Shown one piece after another: positions 1 to 11,271 of a stretch of 64,000 bases of DNA. The translations under genes were made by a program, and so were the position numbers. The number at the start of each line of letters is the position of its first letter. Position 1 is the stretch's first letter. The stretch comes from Chamaecrista fasciculata. Taxonomy: Eukaryota; Streptophyta; Magnoliopsida; Fabales; Fabaceae. The stretch is from assembly GCA_003254925.1 (NCBI GenBank), contig QANZ01011603.1, positions 22,322 through 86,321 of the forward strand, in the 5' to 3' direction. Below the pieces are notes generated by a model. That model saw only the letters and a program-made list of their open reading frames with translations. It did no database searches and was not told the origin of the DNA.

Positions 1-381
1 TAAAAAAAAAAAAAAATTCCATGACTTGCATTATACGACGTCGCTGATCTATCATTGCATAAAAGACATAAAAGTACAAGATTTTCAAATACAGTGTAAA
101 TTATACAAAAGCTCTTTCTATCTTGGAGTATTTCGAGATTGGATCCATGTTTTTTAAAATGTTATATTTTAGGGATTGAAATTTGTCCTTTTAGAAAATG
201 GCCTTCGGTCTAAAATTTAATGGAAATTTGGACTAAAATACTATTTTAAAATCTTAACTATTAATTTTATATGCATTGACTATTTATTTTTATAAAGGAG
301 GGACTTTGATGCAAATTTTAACTGTAGTTATTGTATTTTTTTTTTGGCAAAGTTTCATTCATCCTTTTGCAATTATTATTT
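1..381. other. AT-rich intergenic sequence
   Basis: No coding pattern is visible. The stretch is AT-rich with short A/T runs. It ends at 366-381 with the left copy of a target-site duplication that belongs to the LINE-derived remnant starting at 382. Confidence 0.6.
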
Positions 382-1094
382 TTTTGTCTGAAACATAATT
401 TATTCAAAAGCAAGGCAAAACCAAGCACAGTACAAACGAAAATAAAGTAAAATTAGCCGACTTCTACCTAACATTAACAGCAACACTAGACAAGATATCA
501 ACAGACAAAGGTGGAGGGTTTGCAACCCATCCTCGTGTCAGACAAATTGACAAGATAATCAGTTGCCAAGTTAGCAGATCTAGAGATCCAACTAAAACTA
601 CAACCATCTAAAAAACTAGAGACATAAATAATGTTATCTAAAATAGACAAACACTTCAAAAAACCAAACATAACCAGACTCAAATCAACAATAATTATTT
701 GATAAAACGTCGTCGTGGAAGCAAAACAAGAAAACGACATCGTGGAAGAACCTGACCCAAACAAAAATTGTCACTGAGCACCCAAAAACCATATCCAAAC
801 TAGGAAGCTACCGGGGAAGCCAAAAACCGCCATGGAATGCTTAGTCCAAAGTCGTCTTCGCAGAGAAAGCCAGACCAGATCGACGTCGTGGGAGCCTTGA
901 TCCAGAATATCGCCGCTACAAAGGTCTAGAAACAATATAACACTCTTATAAAGAGAGAGACCCTCACGAGAAAGAGATTTTCAGCACTTAAAAAGAGAAA
1001 AGGGGGCTACCGTCGCTGAGATGACAGCCCCAACGCCAACATCGACCAAGAACGAGAGATGAGAGGGAGAGATAGAGTGACGACTAGGGTTTCC
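382..1094 (-). mobile_element. Short LINE-derived element with target-site duplication
   Basis: Read on the minus strand, this stretch starts with a GC-richer leader (about 1094-780). It then encodes the tail of an RNase H-like domain (about 764-500, with the FSW..RS.N.A pattern typical of the C-terminus of plant L1 elements) and ends in an A-rich tail at 381-386. It is flanked by an imperfect repeat of about 15-16 bp, TTTGCAATTATTATTT at 366-381 and TTTACAATTATATTT at 1095-1109, which fits target-primed insertion. At 0.7 kb it has a 5' leader and a 3' end but no reverse transcriptase, so it looks internally deleted and non-autonomous. The family name is inferred. Confidence 0.6.
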
Positions 1095-1109
1095 TTTACA
1101 ATTATATTT

Positions 1110-1414
1110 AACCATTCTTTGACAATATTATATTTAAGTAAAATTTTTTATATTTGTATTATAAAATTTTCTAATAAATATATGATATATGATAAAAATT
1201 CTATACATAATGAACTAGAATAGAGAAAGAATGTTAGACATGTATTTTTATATAAAAAACAACTTATAATTAAAGGAAGCTCCGTCACAAATATTAAAAA
1301 CATTACTTATGTTTTTTCCAACAACAAATCCAAGTCCTTGGATATGTTGGGAGGTCCCACCGGCGATGCAGTGGTCGGACACCACATCCCTCAACGCAAA
1401 GAGGATCCCTCTAC
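1110..1414. other. Intergenic sequence
   Basis: AT-rich to about 1240, then more GC-rich to 1414. A short open frame on the minus strand is not recognisable as any family. The GC-richer part could be a decayed gene fragment, but nothing supports a call. Confidence 0.4.
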
Positions 1415-1908
1415 CAGTGTTGTCATAACCGAACCGGACAAAGACTCGGACAAGTGTTCGGTTCACGGTCGGATCGGTTGAATCGGTCGGACCGGATGTT
1501 TGGACCGGATGACACAATAAATAATTATTTTTAATATATTAAATATAAACCTCTATATTTTTTTTTTGTCTAAGAGATGCATTAAATCTATTAATTTATT
1601 AGATAAGTAAAACAATTGGTAAAAGAAAGCTAATAGAGCTTCACAGTTGGGATGGTAAAGGTGCTGGGAGTGTGAAGAAAGGGCATGGGTTTGATCCCTA
1701 CAAGGCTCAAAACGATTTTTTGTAAAAAAAATTTGAGAACCGCCGGTTCGGTCCAGCGGTTGGATTCGGTTTTCCGGTTCTTGGCCGGTTATTTCCGGTC
1801 CAATCCGGTCCAACCATCATTCCGGTTCAAATGGTTGAACCAACTCGCTTGTGTCTTCGGGTAGCGGTCCAACCGGTCCGACCGGCCGGTCCGGTTTTCA
1901 CATCACTG
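1415..1908. mobile_element. Non-autonomous hAT-type MITE
   Basis: The ends form terminal inverted repeats: the left end reads CAGTGTTGTCATAACCGAAC and the right end, reverse-complemented, reads CAGTGATGTGAAAACCGGAC. A perfect 8-bp target duplication CCCTCTAC lies at 1407-1414 and 1909-1916. The CAGTG terminus and 8-bp duplication are hallmarks of the hAT superfamily. The subterminal parts are rich in the motif CCGG(T/A)CC in both orientations, as expected of transposase-binding sites. No transposase is encoded, so the copy depends on others to move. Confidence 0.8.
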
Positions 1909-1916
1909 CCCTCTAC

Positions 1917-2755
1917 ACACCATAATTATGTTCTCTCCTCTCTCCCTGCCTTCCACCTGTTAATCTGTTATCATCATTCTCATAAATATCTTTATAAAGT
2001 TGTCCTCAACATTAAAGTGCTGCGTCAATTACACAAAAAATTCATTATGTCTTCAATTACTTTCTTTAACCAAAGAAAAAATTACTCTCTCTACTTATTA
2101 ATCTTACTAAAAAAACACACACATCGTTTAACTTTAAACCATAATCTTTCACTTTACTCTTATTTAACATTATAATTTTATGAAAATCGCGATCTCTTTT
2201 CTTTTCGTGGGTCGACATTAATAGTGTGACTCATGTCATCATGGCTCCTCCACATTTATCCGACAAAATGTGAGGATTAACCCAAACCTTTCTCCTCACT
2301 TCCTCAAATTCCTAAATTACTTTTAACTAATTGGCCACTCTTTCTGGGGAATTAGAAAAATGCCTAGCTATGTCACTCTTAACAGTCAATCTACCCGAAA
2401 ATTCCTACTTATCAACATGTCCTACCATGATTGGGGATTCCTGTGTGTCGCTATTTTTCAGTATATCTTTTCCTTTTTCTCCTCTCTAAGATGCCCATTA
2501 TCTTTACTCTCCTGCCTAATTTTCAACTACCACAATACCCCATTTTATTATATTCCCAAATCACAGATTAAAAAAAAAAACAGAGAGATCACAGTCAGAC
2601 TCAGACGAAACAAAGATTTTGTCAATAAGTTTTATTTATGGTAGCTCAGATTTATCATCATCACACTCTATGACCACATACTGACAATGAAAATTAAAAA
2701 AAAGAGCAAAAAAAAAAAAAAAAAAANAAAAAAAAAAAAAAAAAAAAACATAAAC
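1917..2755. other. Intergenic region downstream of the cyclophilin gene
   Basis: AT-rich sequence without a recognisable gene. The short open frames here use uncharacteristic codons. A poly-A stretch at about 2708-2748 contains one N, so its length is not reliable. Confidence 0.5.
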
Positions 2756-2823
2756 GACGCCGTATACGGATCACAACAATAATCTAGATGAGAGCCACCA
2801 CTTGGTGAAGAGGACGCGCGCGT

Positions 2824-3342
2824 CTAAGAGAGTTGACCACAGTCGGCGATGACCACCGGCCTGGAGGTCCTGCCGGAGCCGGAGCCAACCTTCTCGATGT
2901 TTTTGACCACATCAAAGCCTTCCACCACCTGACCGAACACCACGTGCTTCCCGTCGAGCCACTCCGTCTTCGCCGTGCAGATGAAGAATTGCGATCCGTT
3001 CGTTCCCGGTCCGGCATTCGCCATCGACAGTATTCCCGGTCCGGTGTGCTTCTTGATGAAATTCTCGTCGGCGAACTTTGCGCCGTAGATCGACTCGCCG
3101 CCGGTGCCGTTCCCGGCGGTGAAATCGCCGCCCTGGCACATGAAATCAGGGATCACACGGTGGAAGGACGATCCCTTGTAGTGAAGAGGCTTGCCGCTCC
3201 GGCCGACTCCCTTCTCGCCGGTGCAGAGAGCACGGAAGTTCTCGGCGGTCCTCGGAGTGGTGTCGGCAAAGAGCTCCATCACGATTCGGCCGGCCGGATG
3301 ACCGCCGATCGTCATGTCGAAGTACACCTTCGGGTTTACCAT
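2824..3342 (-). CDS. Cytosolic cyclophilin A-type peptidyl-prolyl isomerase
   Basis: A single-exon gene for a 172-residue cyclophilin, which catalyses cis-trans isomerisation of peptidyl-prolyl bonds and binds cyclosporin A. The whole protein is one cyclophilin domain. It carries the plant-specific seven-residue insert GVGRSGK (about 45-51), the active-site run [10 protein letters not shown] (Arg62, Phe67, Gln70) and the C-terminus ADCGQLS. Cys40 and Cys168, the redox pair of plant cytosolic cyclophilins, are both present. The frame is open 20 codons further upstream, but the family always starts at MVNPK/MANPK, so 3342 is chosen. There is no signal or transit peptide, which fits the cytosol. 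Lack of introns is usual for the ROC1 to ROC5 group. Most close relatives have Gly, Asn or Lys where this protein has Asp66. Confidence 0.97.
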   Translation of the reverse strand: MVNPKVYFDMTIGGHPAGRIVMELFADTTPRTAENFRALCTGEKGVGRSGKPLHYKGSSFHRVIPDFMCQGGDFTAGNGTGGESIYGAKFADENFIKKHTGPGILSMANAGPGTNGSQFFICTAKTEWLDGKHVVFGQVVEGFDVVKNIEKVGSGSGRTSRPVVIADCGQLS

Positions 3343-3425
3343 TGTTGTCGCAGAGAGAAGAATTTCAAAGGATTTGCAAGGAAGAAGAAGAATACAGATC
3401 ACTGAGTCGGCAGTGACGAGAAGTC

Positions 3426-3434
3426 ATATATATA
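3426..3434 (-). promoter_or_regulatory. TATA box of the cyclophilin gene
   Basis: Read on the minus strand the sequence is CTATATATATG, about 85 bases upstream of the start codon, a usual plant spacing that gives a short 5' leader. Further upstream lie a CACGTG G-box/ABRE core at 3480-3485 and a CCAAT box (CCAATC on the minus strand) near 3472. These suggest ABA, light or stress input, which is inferred. Confidence 0.6.
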
Positions 3435-3499
3435 GTACCCCAAAGTCTGAGATCTTTGGAGCTGACCGTCTGATTGGGACACGTGGCAGAACTCTGATA

Positions 3500-4034
3500 G
3501 AGGTGAAGTAACTATGGTTAAGTTAGGAATTGACCAGTGTTAAAGGGGGAATCCGCATCCAATCCTAGTAGCAGGAGGATATGCTCGAGTCTTTATTAGT
3601 GTAGACTTTTACAAAGTCTCACAAAACTACGCCGCTTCTATTTTTTATATACAAAAATTTTAATAATTCCAAAATATAGATACTAATTTTTTTTTAAAGA
3701 AAATTATAGATTAATTTAAAATTTTATATGTAGTATAGATATTAAATAATTATTTTTTATATAAATTTAGATCAGTAGAATTTTTTTTATTTCTCTTCTC
3801 TTGAGGGAGATTTATTAATGTGAATGAGAGTTCAGGCCAAGAAAAAAAAACAAAAGAATGAGAAGTGGACATGTGTGATGCATGGTCCAAAACCCTACTG
3901 AATACGGACATTGCTGAATATCTAGATGACCATAAAATCAACGGTGTGGATTTTGTTGAAAATGGTAATAGAGACAGGTGAGCATGAAACCTCAATTGAA
4001 AAATGTTATTGAGTTTCTATATTAACATCTTAAC
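3500..4034. other. Intergenic sequence
   Basis: AT-rich spacer upstream of the cyclophilin gene. No gene or clear repeat seen. Confidence 0.5.
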
Positions 4035-4259
4035 AAAAATGACTATGTAAATATTAAAATGGTAACTAATCAATATTTTAGATTTTTTTAAATATTATGA
4101 ATCGAACTTTAGATAAGAAAATCATTTCTAAAAATTCAAATACAAAAATGACTATGTAAATATTAAAATGGTAACTAATCAATATTTTAGATTTTTTAAA
4201 ATATTATGAATCGAACTTTAGATAAAAAAATCATTTCTAAAAATTCAAATACAAAAATG
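4035..4259. repeat. Tandem duplication of a 109-bp unit
   Basis: Two head-to-tail copies (4035-4143 and 4144-4252, followed by a few bases of a third) begin with AAAAATGACTATGTAAATAT and differ at only a few positions. The copies are non-coding. Their near-identity points to a recent local duplication. Confidence 0.85.
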
Positions 4260-4341
4260 TTCACAGTATGTCCACCAAAAAAAACAAATGTTCACAATAT
4301 AAAAGCAGCCATTTTTTTTTTCATTTTGCTCATTCTACTTT

Positions 4342-4640
4342 GGCTTAAGTGCACTTTTGGTTCCCTAATTTTCGCAAAAGTCTCAATTTGGTCTCTTAAC
4401 TTTTTTTGTTGCAATTTTGGTCCCCTAACTTTTGAAAACGTCTCACCGTTGGGCCCCTAACTTTCGCAAAAGTCTCAATTTTGGTCCCCTAACTTGGGAC
4501 CAATGGTGAGACATTTTCAAAAGTTAGGGGACCAAAATTGCAACAAAAAAGTTAGGGGACCATGGTAAAACGTTTTTAAAAGTTAGGGGACCAAATTGAG
4601 ACCCTTGCGAAAGTTAGGGGACCAAAAGTCCACTTAAGCC
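4342..4640. mobile_element. Fold-back MITE, MULE type
   Basis: The termini are GGCTTAAGTG and its inverse CACTTAAGCC, with a perfect 9-bp target duplication TTCTACTTT at 4333-4341 and 4641-4649. The element is almost wholly palindromic. Its left arm repeats (T)TTTGGTCCCCTAACTTT several times and the right arm carries the complement, so a transcript would fold into a long hairpin. A 9-bp duplication is typical of Mutator-like elements. No protein is encoded. Confidence 0.85.
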
Positions 4641-4649
4641 TTCTACTTT

Positions 4650-5969
4650 TATTTATAACAGTTATTAATATCTTATAAAGTTGGTTTTTTTTTTTTTTGA
4701 TATTCTTCGCTAATAGCCTAATATACTTAAAAGATTATTCGTATAATCTAAAACAAAAAAAAATCTATATTTGAAAAAGATAAAGGTAAAAAAAATTAAT
4801 AATTTCATCTTTTAAATTATAAGATTTAATTACATTTTTTAATTTTTACAAGATTAAATTATAAGATTTAATTTTCTTTTAAATAATTGATTATAATTAC
4901 ATTTTTTATAGATTAAATCTTATAATTTATTTTTCCAAAAACTAAATTGAAAGATTTATATTCTTTCAAAGATCAAATTATTAATTTATTCAAAAAATTA
5001 AAATAGAAATTCTGAGCGATGACCATCTATTTCTTTCGTTTACAGAAATTCTGATGGCAACACATCTAGAATCGCAAAAAGAATGGCTGATAATGCTAGA
5101 TCTCTGTATAAAGCACACCAGAAATATCCCTATCTTCTAAAAATATGATCATATTGAATATTGGATGAAAAAGACTTCACTTTGATTGGCACTAAGAAAT
5201 TCTGTACACATAGCGTTTGCTTTTGCCCTCTCCACATTTTATGTACAATGTTATAAAAACAACTTCAATGATTAGAAGAGCATGCTGCTCAAAGCCTCAA
5301 ACCCAGCACAATCTTCATAAAAAATTTGTATAATGCTATGACTACTTAATAATTAGCATTTGATCCTTTTAACTTTTCAATATGACTAATCTAAGTGGTA
5401 AGTTGGTAAATTTTACTACGTATAAATCTTGCACACAATGTTTGATTGATATGTCAACTTTGAAGAGACATTATTTAAAAAAAAGTTCAAACACTAAAAG
5501 TTCACAATTCAATTGGTTGCCAAAACTTTCCTTGTAATGAATGTACCAAAAATCATGAAAAAGCGGGAAGCCAATCTAAAATTTAGTTTAGTCATGACCC
5601 CAGAACAAAGTTCACTAAATTCCAACAAAAAGAAACAGACATATGAATCAGAAGCCAGAGTACCAAATTCACCAAATAATAGTAGCATAACATAAATTAG
5701 ATAAAATGAGCATAATGTAACAGAAATCGGGCTGGTTCAAAAAAGTTGTATCCTTCCTAACTCAGATCCTAGTTAATTTTTTTCATCTTTTTGAATAAGG
5801 AAAGCTCTACTAGTTCAATTCACCGCAAGTGAAAAAAAAATGCAAAAATTCTGTCATAGGCTACAACAGAAAGGCACATCTCTTCAGCCTAGTTTTTAGA
5901 ACTACTTCCTCGTGTTCTATTTAACTCTCCAACCTAGTCTTGTACGGCTGAAATTGATGAGCTATTTAT
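4650..5969. other. AT-rich intergenic region downstream of TRAP-alpha
   Basis: No gene seen. The last 100-300 bases before 5970 probably hold the 3' untranslated region of the minus-strand TRAP-alpha gene. Short open frames at about 5513-5695 show no family resemblance. Confidence 0.5.
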
Positions 5970-8900
5970 CTACTTCTTCTTCTTTGACTTGTTGTTTGAC
6001 AGTGATTGTGCATATGCAGTTCCCTGTATGTCAAAACACAGGAGGAAGAAAAACATATCAGAAGCCCAGTATTGTTAGGAAACACACATCACAGCCACTA
6101 AGAAACCAGATGACTTAAGGTTACCATGAATTTAAATAGAAATATATGTTTCTAAGTATAAGCACAAACCTCAAGCCACTCATCCATTGAAGCATCTGTT
6201 GACCTAGTTCCAACTTCAACTTTTGGAGCCCTCTTCTTCTGAGCAAATTATTCATGTAGAAATATGTCAAAATCGAATACCATTTATGGCATAGGCAGGC
6301 TCAGTGAAAAAGTAACATGTGGTTTTATTAAAAACAAAGATAATTTATAAAGATTCTGATGAGCTGCTATATTTATTATGCATATTACCAGATTGCCACA
6401 AACATATATTTGAAAGGGATCCATAGAAATTCCTTTATGCTCCAGGAATAAATGAATTTTCTAACTCCAGTTAAATATGGAGAAGCTAAGTTAAATAATT
6501 AACATCTATATAAATTCAAAGTACATAAGCAAGATTCTCTTTGTTCGCTGCTTATGTGTTGAGGGATTCTCTTACTCCCTGATCACCTAAGAATCTCTCC
6601 CGCAAAGTACAATATCACAGTATTAGGGTATAGGTAATTAGCAATATGTGCAAAAATACTCTTTTGGAGTATCGATTATATCCCAAAGCCAAGTTTGTGA
6701 GAGCAGCGTCACTTGGGATAAACAATTGAATTATGGAGTACCATAATACTCCTTCAACATAGTCCTCATGACAATCTATGACTAGAAGAATAAGGGGGGA
6801 AAAAAAGCACAAGCTTCTATTGAATTGGAAGTTAACACTCTTTTTCTCTTGAGAAAACCAAATAAATAAGTAAAACCTAAAAAAGTAAGATAGAACAATG
6901 AATTTAATCCTTTAATCAGCATGTGAGAGTGGTAAATTCATTCAAGATTTCGTTTTCTTTAATGTTAAAATGAACTGCAGTACCTTGGATAGGTTTTGTA
7001 AACGACTTTGAATCCATAGACCAGCGAGGACAACGAGTGCAAGTCCAAGAGTAACAAGAAAAACAGATTCCATGCTAAGAACGCCACTAGGCTCAACAAC
7101 TTCAATAGTTCCATTAAAGAAAGTGCTGTGGTATGGATGTTGGTCAATCTCATATACAATGGTGCCCACGAGATCAAAATGACCAGGCTGCACAGCAAAA
7201 TTAAATGATTACGAATGTTGAGAAGAAGAGTATATTGATTGAGAATTTGTATTACACTTCCAAACAAACAGAGTTACCTGGAATAGCTTGCTGAGAGCAA
7301 ATATGTATGGGAAAGTAGCTTGTGATGAGGCCGGTACAGAACCATTGTTAAAAATCTGCAATCAAAACACAAGTTACTATTTCAATAATTTACATTAAAA
7401 AAAAATTGCTGAACCAGGACAGCAACACTAAAGATACAATATTGACAGCATGACACTAATGCATAAATGGAAATAGAATGGAGAGTCAGTACACAAGTAT
7501 TACCTGAGCAGTAAGATTTTGGACAAGAAGACGATGGTCGTATGAAATGTGAATGCTACCCTTAATTGCTACTACGTTCAAGGTTGACTCCCCTGTTTTC
7601 ATTCCATACAATGAAGTAAATCAGATTTTTTTTTTTAGCAGATGAAGTAAATCAGCTTTACTTCAGCTCATTTGTGATAATTATATTTCCTATTTATTCT
7701 CCCCCACCATCCAGGCCAAATGGCTCCCATTGTTGGGGAACCAAGGAACTGGAAAAAAACTATGAGGAGAATATGTAGCTTATCAAAAAAGTGTTTGATA
7801 CAACATAAATAAAAGATATAGTAGCTGAATAGTGGCAAGCAAAAACAGATATGAAACAATGCACGGAGACTCATAGCAAAATTGATAATTAGCATCAAAC
7901 TTGATTCACTTACCGTCATTTTTAACACCAACGAGTAGCTCAGTCTCTTCTCCAGCTGTTACCACTGCATCAAATGAACAAAAAAAATTAACACATTAAA
8001 AAAGTAAAACAAAACCGATATTTTTGTGTTCAACACCAAAAGATTCTTACTTTTTGCGCTATTTTTGGGGAATACACAGACTGTATCAATTCCTGGAGCT
8101 GAGGAGAAGCTTCCATCACCAAAATCTTGGACATCGTCACCGACAATGCCCAGATCACTCACTTCATCCGCGGTCTCATGAGCCACATCTGAGTCTGACT
8201 GGCACCTAACAACTAACAAGTAGAAGAAATACAATTTAGGATGGTCATGAACAGTATGCATTATGATGCCAAAGCACAAATGCATCATAATATTAATCAA
8301 AGAAAGTTTAGCAAACTAATTCTGAGACTGTAGACCCAAAGTCTTCTAAAGGAAAAACAAAATTAATAAAAAAGAAAAATAGCATTAAGTTCTCAGCCAA
8401 CACAGATTCTATGTTATATGACACTTGATCATCCTTTTAAATGCTTTTGACTCAACATTCGGAAATTAGAACCCATATCAAAATCACGAATTTAATTTGA
8501 ATCTTAATCTGTATTAAAGATTCAATTGAATATGGGACTGAAATCTTTCATCTTGAGCTTTCAATTATTGTTTTCCAATTACAGTTTGGCATCAACTTGC
8601 TCTCACAGAAAACAAAGAAAAAGCGACATAATTCTAATGCAAGTCCATCAGCTCTGCCTCGGACAAGCAGATCAAGACCCAGAAAAGATGAATTAGCACA
8701 AGCAAAAATCAGAATTTGAAGCAATTATGCACAAAACTGCACTGAAAACGGCACTAGGATGGTTATAATAAAGATCGTTCTCCTCAATCTAAAAACATCA
8801 TCGATATCCCAATACGCACTACACACACAAGCATCGATCTTGCATGAATTATGTGATATAAGAGAAGCAAAGTCGAAATCTGGGAAAAGGGGATGAATGT

Positions 8901-9054
8901 ACAGATTACAAACAAGTACAGGGAAGTTGACCATCCAATAAACAAAAGGTAAATCGGATCTAGATCCAGAATCGATAAACATACACTGGACGAAAGGGGA
9001 TGCAAGGAGGAAGAAGGCGAGAGAGAAAATCCAAAGTTTGTTGAAGGACGCCAT
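5970..9054 (-). CDS. Translocon-associated protein subunit alpha (TRAP-alpha)
   Basis: TRAP-alpha is a membrane subunit of the TRAP complex at the Sec61 translocon of the endoplasmic reticulum, aiding transfer of secretory proteins. Eight exons keep frame: 9054-8987, 8205-8051, 7964-7914, 7592-7504, 7355-7278, 7187-6984, 6238-6170 and 6023-5970, giving 255 residues. In order they encode a signal peptide (SLAFFLLASPFVQC), an acidic lumenal segment, the lumenal beta-sandwich with glycosylation sequons NLT, NGS and NGT, one membrane span near the C-terminus (SVFLVTLGLALVVLAGLW) and a basic cytosolic tail ending KSKKKK. Length and order match plant TRAP-alpha. Intron 1 (8206-8986) is longest and 5' introns are common in this gene. 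The start is fixed by the signal peptide. Its cyclophilin neighbour on the same strand is also its neighbour in Arabidopsis, recalled from memory. Confidence 0.93.
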
Positions 9055-10560
9055 GAGTGGAAAAGGCCAACAAGGTCTAGGGTTGGTTGTGTGGCTTACT
9101 CTTTTCTTCCAGGAATGACAAATATGTAAACGTGCTGTGGCTTTAGGTTGCACAACACACAACGCAAATCAACAGGGATTTGTACTAATCACGAGTTCGA
9201 AGACTTTGATACGCACGTTTCATCCTTCTACAACTAGGATTCATGAATCCTGTTGTCGTTTTGACATCTCCTTTGCCTTTTTGTTTATAGATTTTTCTCT
9301 TTGGATATAAATATAAATATATATATAAAATATATATCCTTTTTTTTGGTAGAAATATATATATATATATCTTTTGGAATTTGGAAAGATATATTATATG
9401 ATTTTGATATAAAATCTTTAGTTTTTTTTATTTTAAAATAAATTAAAATTGTGATTTAAAGTTCAATCAGTAGTAGCATGAAAGAAAGTTTCTAAACGTT
9501 AATTTACCTTAAATTTAACTAGGTTAATAAATAAGAGAGATAATCATATATATATATATATTGACTTTAAATCTTTAATACAAAATGTCTAGTTTTAAAA
9601 ATTTAAAGGTCAAAATCTCAAATTGATCCCAAATTTATAGAGTCGACACCAAAATAGTTTTAAATATTTCATTTGTTTCATATTAGTCTTACACATTTTT
9701 ATAGTTTTTCAAATTAGTCTCAAACCTACTTTCGATATCCAATTTGACTTTATTTGTTAATGGTTTTAATTGAGAAAAAGAAATAACTCTTTAAGAATTA
9801 ATACATTATCTGCATTCGAATTTAAAATCAGATAAATATGATCAACTTCATTTGTTTAACTATGAAATAAACGACTTATTTCTGATACTAGATCTTACCT
9901 TGTTTGTTAAAGACTCCAACTAATAGAAAAAATACACGTCAAAAGTAACCTCATAACTCTAAATTTGAACTTGAAATTATGGTTAGTTTGGGACCAAATT
10001 AAAAAATTATTAAATATGTAAGACCAATATAAAAGCAAATGAAACATTTAGAATCGATCTAAAATTTATTCTCCACATTTGGGAGCAATTTGAGGTTTTG
10101 ACCAAATTTCAAAATAAATCAAGTTTATGATTCAAAAGTGAATACATAGCACAAAACAATTTTTTTTTTTAAAATTTTAATTACTTAATTTCCTAAAATT
10201 AATTAATTAAATAAATAAGTAAGTAAGAGAATACAAGTTATTTAGCATAAAATCTTATCAAACTTTTTAAATTTTAAAATGAATTAAGTTGATATTCAAA
10301 ATTGAATAGATAGCATGAAACATTTTTTAAATGTTGATTTACCTAAAATTAAGTTCTCTTAACAAATAAGTAAGAAAATCCAATTTATTTAGCAAAGATG
10401 TCAAAAGAATTAAATTATTTCTTAAACAAATAGGCCTAAAAGCGAATGTTAATCTTAATCTTATGGAAATCCCTGAACTTTTCATTTAAAGCGAAAAGAA
10501 AATGTGGGGAATTTAGAACATTGCAAACGACGCCGTCTTGACGTGGTACACGTATCTGCA
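9055..10560. other. Intergenic region between divergent TRAP-alpha and bHLH121 genes
   Basis: Contains the upstream regions of two divergently transcribed genes, separated by AT-rich repeats. An inverted-repeat element at about 9590-10125 has arms of about 120 bp (left arm around CAAATTGATCCCAAATTTAT, right arm its diverged complement). A diverged repeat of about 130 bp flanks it (about 9412-9546 and 10250-10385, with a copy apparently split by the fold-back element). No coding sequence seen. Confidence 0.55.
9590..10125. repeat. Diverged fold-back element
   Basis: Arms at about 9600-9725 and 10000-10110 are reverse complements at roughly 75-80 percent by eye. The centre is AT-rich and non-coding. 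No clear target duplication could be made out, so the superfamily is left open. It appears to have inserted into one copy of a local direct repeat. Confidence 0.55.
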
Positions 10561-10599
10561 GAAACGACCTGCTATCTTTCTGTCGTTTCGTTTCCAGTC

Positions 10600-10811
10600 C
10601 CATTTTGTCAGAACACGAAGATCAATCAATCCTAAGCATTAGGCGTTTCCAAAAACCTTATCGTAGTTCGTCGATGTTGGATGATATTCGTTCAGCTACA
10701 TATGTGTTGCAATAAATCAGCTTCAACAGAAAAACGCTTCATTTCTCCTCTCTGAATTTCATTCAACAACTCTGATTCTTTCGAACCTTCTACTCGTTTC
10801 CGACCTAATTC
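10600..10811 (+). other. Probable non-coding first exon (5' UTR) of bHLH121
   Basis: This GC-richer stretch contains no extended reading frame and ends at a good donor site, CTGG followed by GTATGAAC, at about 10812. The next supported exon carries the start codon at 11272. It is best read as the 5' untranslated exon followed by an intron, an arrangement common in plant transcription factor genes. The transcription start is not determined. Confidence 0.45.
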
Positions 10812-11271
10812 TGGGTATGAACTGTGAAGGCTGTAATGTTATTATTTGCTTGCAATTTATCATTTTTGTAGGGTGAATTTACGTGGGGTTGTTGGTATCC
10901 TTTGGTTTGATCTTAATAGTCCTTGGATTATAGTTAATGAAGTTCTATTTTTCACATTCTATATATTCGTGCATTGTGAGATATTCAGGAGTTGTGCACG
11001 TACAGCATGAGGGCTTCATATTTCATATTGTCAGTGAAAGATTGAAAATTCATTGTGACATTAAGACTATATTGTGGGATGTTCTTAGGACCCTCTTGTG
11101 TCTAACCCAGTATACAATACGCAAACAGAACCCAAGGGGGAAAGAAAACTATGTATTTAGATTTGAATTTTGTTGTTATTTGTATTTCTTATCCAAATAT
11201 GAAATCAATGGACTAACTCTTTCGTGTTCTGGAATTTATTTTTGTGCTGCCAAAGGATTGAAGTCCAGCTG

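Noticed and set aside
498-764. 88-codon frame as a host gene
   Set aside because: It reads as the tail of a LINE RNase H domain inside an element with target duplications.
1680-1715. tRNA-like B-box sequence (GGGTTTGATCCC)
   Set aside because: No A box, acceptor stem or cloverleaf at a proper distance. It lies inside a hAT-type MITE, so no tRNA gene or SINE is called.
2833-3405. Long open frame on the plus strand opposite the cyclophilin gene
   Set aside because: It is the antisense shadow of a GC-rich conserved gene. The minus-strand product is a complete cyclophilin.
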